From: DATGFB01 sp032160545
GTDB lineage: Bacteria; Actinomycetota; Actinomycetes; Mycobacteriales; Jatrophihabitantaceae
Length of the DNA stretch: 7,507 nucleotides
Direction: 5' to 3'
Assembly: GCA_032160545.1 (NCBI GenBank)
Contig: JAVHVN010000038.1
Location: 1 to 7,507 of the forward strand
The position numbers and the translations under genes are program-made. Of the stretch, positions 5,714 to 7,507 are shown in pieces (positions within the stretch are counted from its first letter, which is position 1; each line of letters begins with the position of its first letter). Under the pieces are notes generated by a model. That model did no database searches. It was given only the letters and a program-made list of their open reading frames with translations, and was not told the origin of the DNA.

Positions 5714-6409
5714 ATGGCGGACTCCGCGCGCGGGCTCGTGCTCGTCGTCGAGGACGACGCCGCCATCGCCGACGTCCTGCGGATGAACCTGGCCGGCGCC
5801 GGATACGGGGTCCACCTGGAACGTTCGGGTGAGGACGCGCTGGCCGCGATCGCGCGCCTGCGCCCGTCCGCGGTGCTGCTCGACGTCGGGCTGCCCGGCA
5901 TCGACGGCGTCGAGGTGTGCCGGCGGATGCGCAGTGCCGGCGACTGGACACCGGTGCTGTTCGCGACGGCGCGAGACGACGAGGTGGACCGCATCGTCGG
6001 GCTCGAACTCGGCGCCGACGACTACATCACCAAGCCGTTCTCACCCCGTGAGGTGGTCGCCCGGGTGGGCAGCGTCCTGCGCCGTTCGCAGGGGACGGTC
6101 GCGGGGCCGCCGACGCTGCGGCTCGACTCGGTACGCGTGGACCTGACGGCGCACCGCGTCACCGTCGGCGACGTCGAGGTGGCGCTGACGGCAACCGAGT
6201 TCGACCTGCTGGCCTTCCTGATGCGCCGCCCCGGCCGGGTGTTCTCCCGGGAGCACCTGATCAGCGAGGTCTGGGGGTACTCGGCGATCTCGGGCAACCG
6301 CACGGTCGATGTACACGTGGCACAGCTGCGGGCGAAGCTCGGCGACGCCAGCCCGATCCGCACCGTCCGCGGCGTCGGCTACTCCGCCGAGGGGCTGGCC
6401 GCGACATGA
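5714..6409 (+). CDS. OmpR/PhoB-family response regulator
   Basis: A 231-residue DNA-binding regulator, presumably controlled by the kinase encoded next. The receiver domain has E13/D14/D15, phospho-acceptor D57 in LLDVGLPGIDG, T85 (ATAR) and K107 in GADDYITKPF. The winged-helix domain (about 130-226) has ALTATEFDLLAFLMRRPGRV, then SREHLISEVWGY, RTVDVHVAQLRAKLG and RTVRGVGYS. Its alpha4-alpha5 stretch, DDEVDRIVGLELGADDYITK, is nearly the same as in RegX3, so the two look paralogous, but the recognition-helix region differs (YSAISGNRTVDVHVAQ against ADYVGDTKTLDVHVKR) and different targets are expected. I cannot name its regulon or stimulus. The last codons overlap the kinase start (ATGA), so the pair is translationally coupled, in the order regulator then kinase, opposite to senX3-regX3. 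Confidence 0.93.
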   Translation: MADSARGLVLVVEDDAAIADVLRMNLAGAGYGVHLERSGEDALAAIARLRPSAVLLDVGLPGIDGVEVCRRMRSAGDWTPVLFATARDDEVDRIVGLELGADDYITKPFSPREVVARVGSVLRRSQGTVAGPPTLRLDSVRVDLTAHRVTVGDVEVALTATEFDLLAFLMRRPGRVFSREHLISEVWGYSAISGNRTVDVHVAQLRAKLGDASPIRTVRGVGYSAEGLAAT

Positions 6410-7507
6410 GCCGCGGCTCGCTCGCCGCGCGCATATCGCTGGTGACGGTCGCAGTCGCCGTGATGACGGCGGTCGTCGCGGGCGCGCTGTCGATCGGGCT
6501 GATCCGCTCGTCCGACGAGTCGAGCGCGCGCGACACGCTGGCGCGCATCGCCACGGCCACCGCCACGACGGCCGACACGGCAGTCGGCACGGGTGGTGAG
6601 TTGCGCGCGCGCCGAACCCTCAACGCGTTGAGCGTGCAGTACGCGACCTTCGGCCCCGGCGGCCGGGTGAACGCCGACACGAGTGATCTCGCGGCAGTGG
6701 CGCTGTCGCGCGCCGAGATGGTGACCGTCGCGCGGGGCGCCACGGTCAGTGACACCCGGACGGTGAACGGGCAGCGGGTGCTCGTCGAGGCGCGCCCGGC
6801 CGGCAACGGCGGCTTCGTCCTGGTGCAGCGCCAGTCCGATGCGCTCGCCGGGTTGAGTCGCGCGGTGCGACGGATCCTGCTCGGGCTGTTGCTCGGCGCG
6901 GCCATCGCGGCCGTGGCGGGCGTCCTGTTCGCGCGTCGGTTGGCCGGTCCTCTGCGCCGCACGGCCCTGGCCGCGCACGCGCTGGCGTTCGGGCGTCGCG
7001 ACGTCCTCGTCCGGCCGGACGGGCCGGCCGAGGTGGCCGAGGTCGCCGAGGCGGTGAACCGGCTCGCGGCGTCGCTGACGTCCTCAGAGGCGCGGCAGCG
7101 CAACTTCCTGATGTCGGTGTCACACGAGCTGCGCACCCCGCTCACGGCGATCACCGGCTATGCGGAGTCACTCGCCGGGGGAGTCGTGCCGCCGGAGGAA
7201 ACCGCGCGGGTGGGTTCGGTCATGTACGAGGAGGCGAACCGGCTCTCCCGCCTCGTCTCGGACCTGCTCGACCTCGCGCGACTCGACGCAGCGGACTTCC
7301 GGATCGATCTGGTCGATGGCGACCTGGCCGCTCTCGCCCGGGCGGCGGCCCAGGTGTGGACGGCTCGCTGCGTGGCTGCAGGCGTCGAGTTCCGGCTCGA
7401 GGCGACCGGCCCGGTGCCGGCCCGCTTCGACCCCGTTCGACTGCGGCAGGCCGTGGACGGACTGCTCGAGAACGCGTTGCGCGTCACCCCGGCCGGAGCC
7501 CCGATCG
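6406..7507 (+). CDS. HAMP-domain sensor histidine kinase (3' truncated by window)
   Basis: The frame is open from ATG 6406 to the window end, giving 367 residues; the C-terminal part of the ATPase domain lies outside. An N-terminal membrane helix (about 8-33) is followed by an extracytoplasmic sensor region (about 34-153) with no recognised fold, a second helix (about 155-176), a HAMP linker starting at RRLAGPLRR (177-185), and a HisKA domain with FLMSVSHELRTPLTAITGYAE and phospho-acceptor H240. The N box begins at DGLLENALRVTP with N356; the G boxes are not reached. This is the usual membrane kinase layout and contrasts with the soluble-looking SenX3 homologue upstream. The start overlaps the regulator stop. 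The ~120-residue sensor region has no cysteine, and I cannot infer a ligand. The cut is the window edge, not a mutation. Confidence 0.93.
   Translation, partial: MSRGSLAARISLVTVAVAVMTAVVAGALSIGLIRSSDESSARDTLARIATATATTADTAVGTGGELRARRTLNALSVQYATFGPGGRVNADTSDLAAVALSRAEMVTVARGATVSDTRTVNGQRVLVEARPAGNGGFVLVQRQSDALAGLSRAVRRILLGLLLGAAIAAVAGVLFARRLAGPLRRTALAAHALAFGRRDVLVRPDGPAEVAEVAEAVNRLAASLTSSEARQRNFLMSVSHELRTPLTAITGYAESLAGGVVPPEETARVGSVMYEEANRLSRLVSDLLDLARLDAADFRIDLVDGDLAALARAAAQVWTARCVAAGVEFRLEATGPVPARFDPVRLRQAVDGLLENALRVTPAGAPI

Noticed and set aside
6261..7154. Antisense frame of 297 codons over the second kinase
   Set aside because: The plus strand encodes a full kinase with TM, HAMP and HisKA features; the antisense product is Ser/Arg/Ala-rich with no motif.
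1..7507. Mobile element, CRISPR array, tRNA/rRNA or phage genes
   Set aside because: No transposase, terminal repeats, spaced repeats or RNA gene signatures were seen; the gene order is conserved core actinobacterial sequence.

Overview
The window is GC-rich bacterial DNA with dense, short-spaced genes, strong G/C bias at third codon positions and frequent GTG starts. It carries mshA, the first enzyme of mycothiol synthesis, a pathway restricted to Actinomycetota. The order mshA - ybjN-like - gpmA - senX3 - regX3, with a short-chain dehydrogenase divergent from mshA, matches the Mycobacterium tuberculosis Rv0484c-Rv0491 neighbourhood as I recall it. The ROK regulator and the LysE-type exporter found there are missing. 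The source is an actinobacterium; the sequence alone does not fix the class or genus.

Layout: (1) 1-108 holds the last codons of a plus-strand gene and a strong hairpin that probably terminates two convergent genes. (2) 109-852, minus strand, is a YdfG-like NAD(P)-dependent short-chain dehydrogenase. (3) 956-2727, plus strand, is mshA translationally coupled to a YbjN-family gene. (4) 2791-3534 is gpmA, 2,3-bisphosphoglycerate-dependent phosphoglycerate mutase. (5) 3558-5392 is a SenX3-like kinase overlapping the regX3 response regulator by an ATGA junction. This is the phosphate-sensing two-component pair, but the kinase has no visible membrane segment. (6) 5416-5655 is a small, very acidic protein of unknown function. 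(7) 5714-7507 is a second two-component pair in the opposite order: an OmpR-type regulator, then a membrane-bound HAMP/HisKA kinase cut by the window end.

The genes join thiol redox chemistry (mshA), glycolysis (gpmA) and two signalling systems. Four plus-strand genes (gpmA, senX3, the small acidic gene and the second regulator) have a -10-like hexamer 6-7 bases before the start codon and no convincing ribosome-binding site, which suggests leaderless transcripts. mshA, ybjN and regX3 have purine-rich Shine-Dalgarno sequences, and ybjN, regX3 and the second kinase overlap the preceding stop codon.

I see no mobile element, CRISPR array, tRNA or rRNA, and no clearly new multi-gene system. The points most worth a second look are the SenX3 homologue without membrane helices, the repeated leaderless promoter layout, the small acidic protein between two two-component systems, and an 11-bp-periodic PHO-box-like repeat at the end of senX3.
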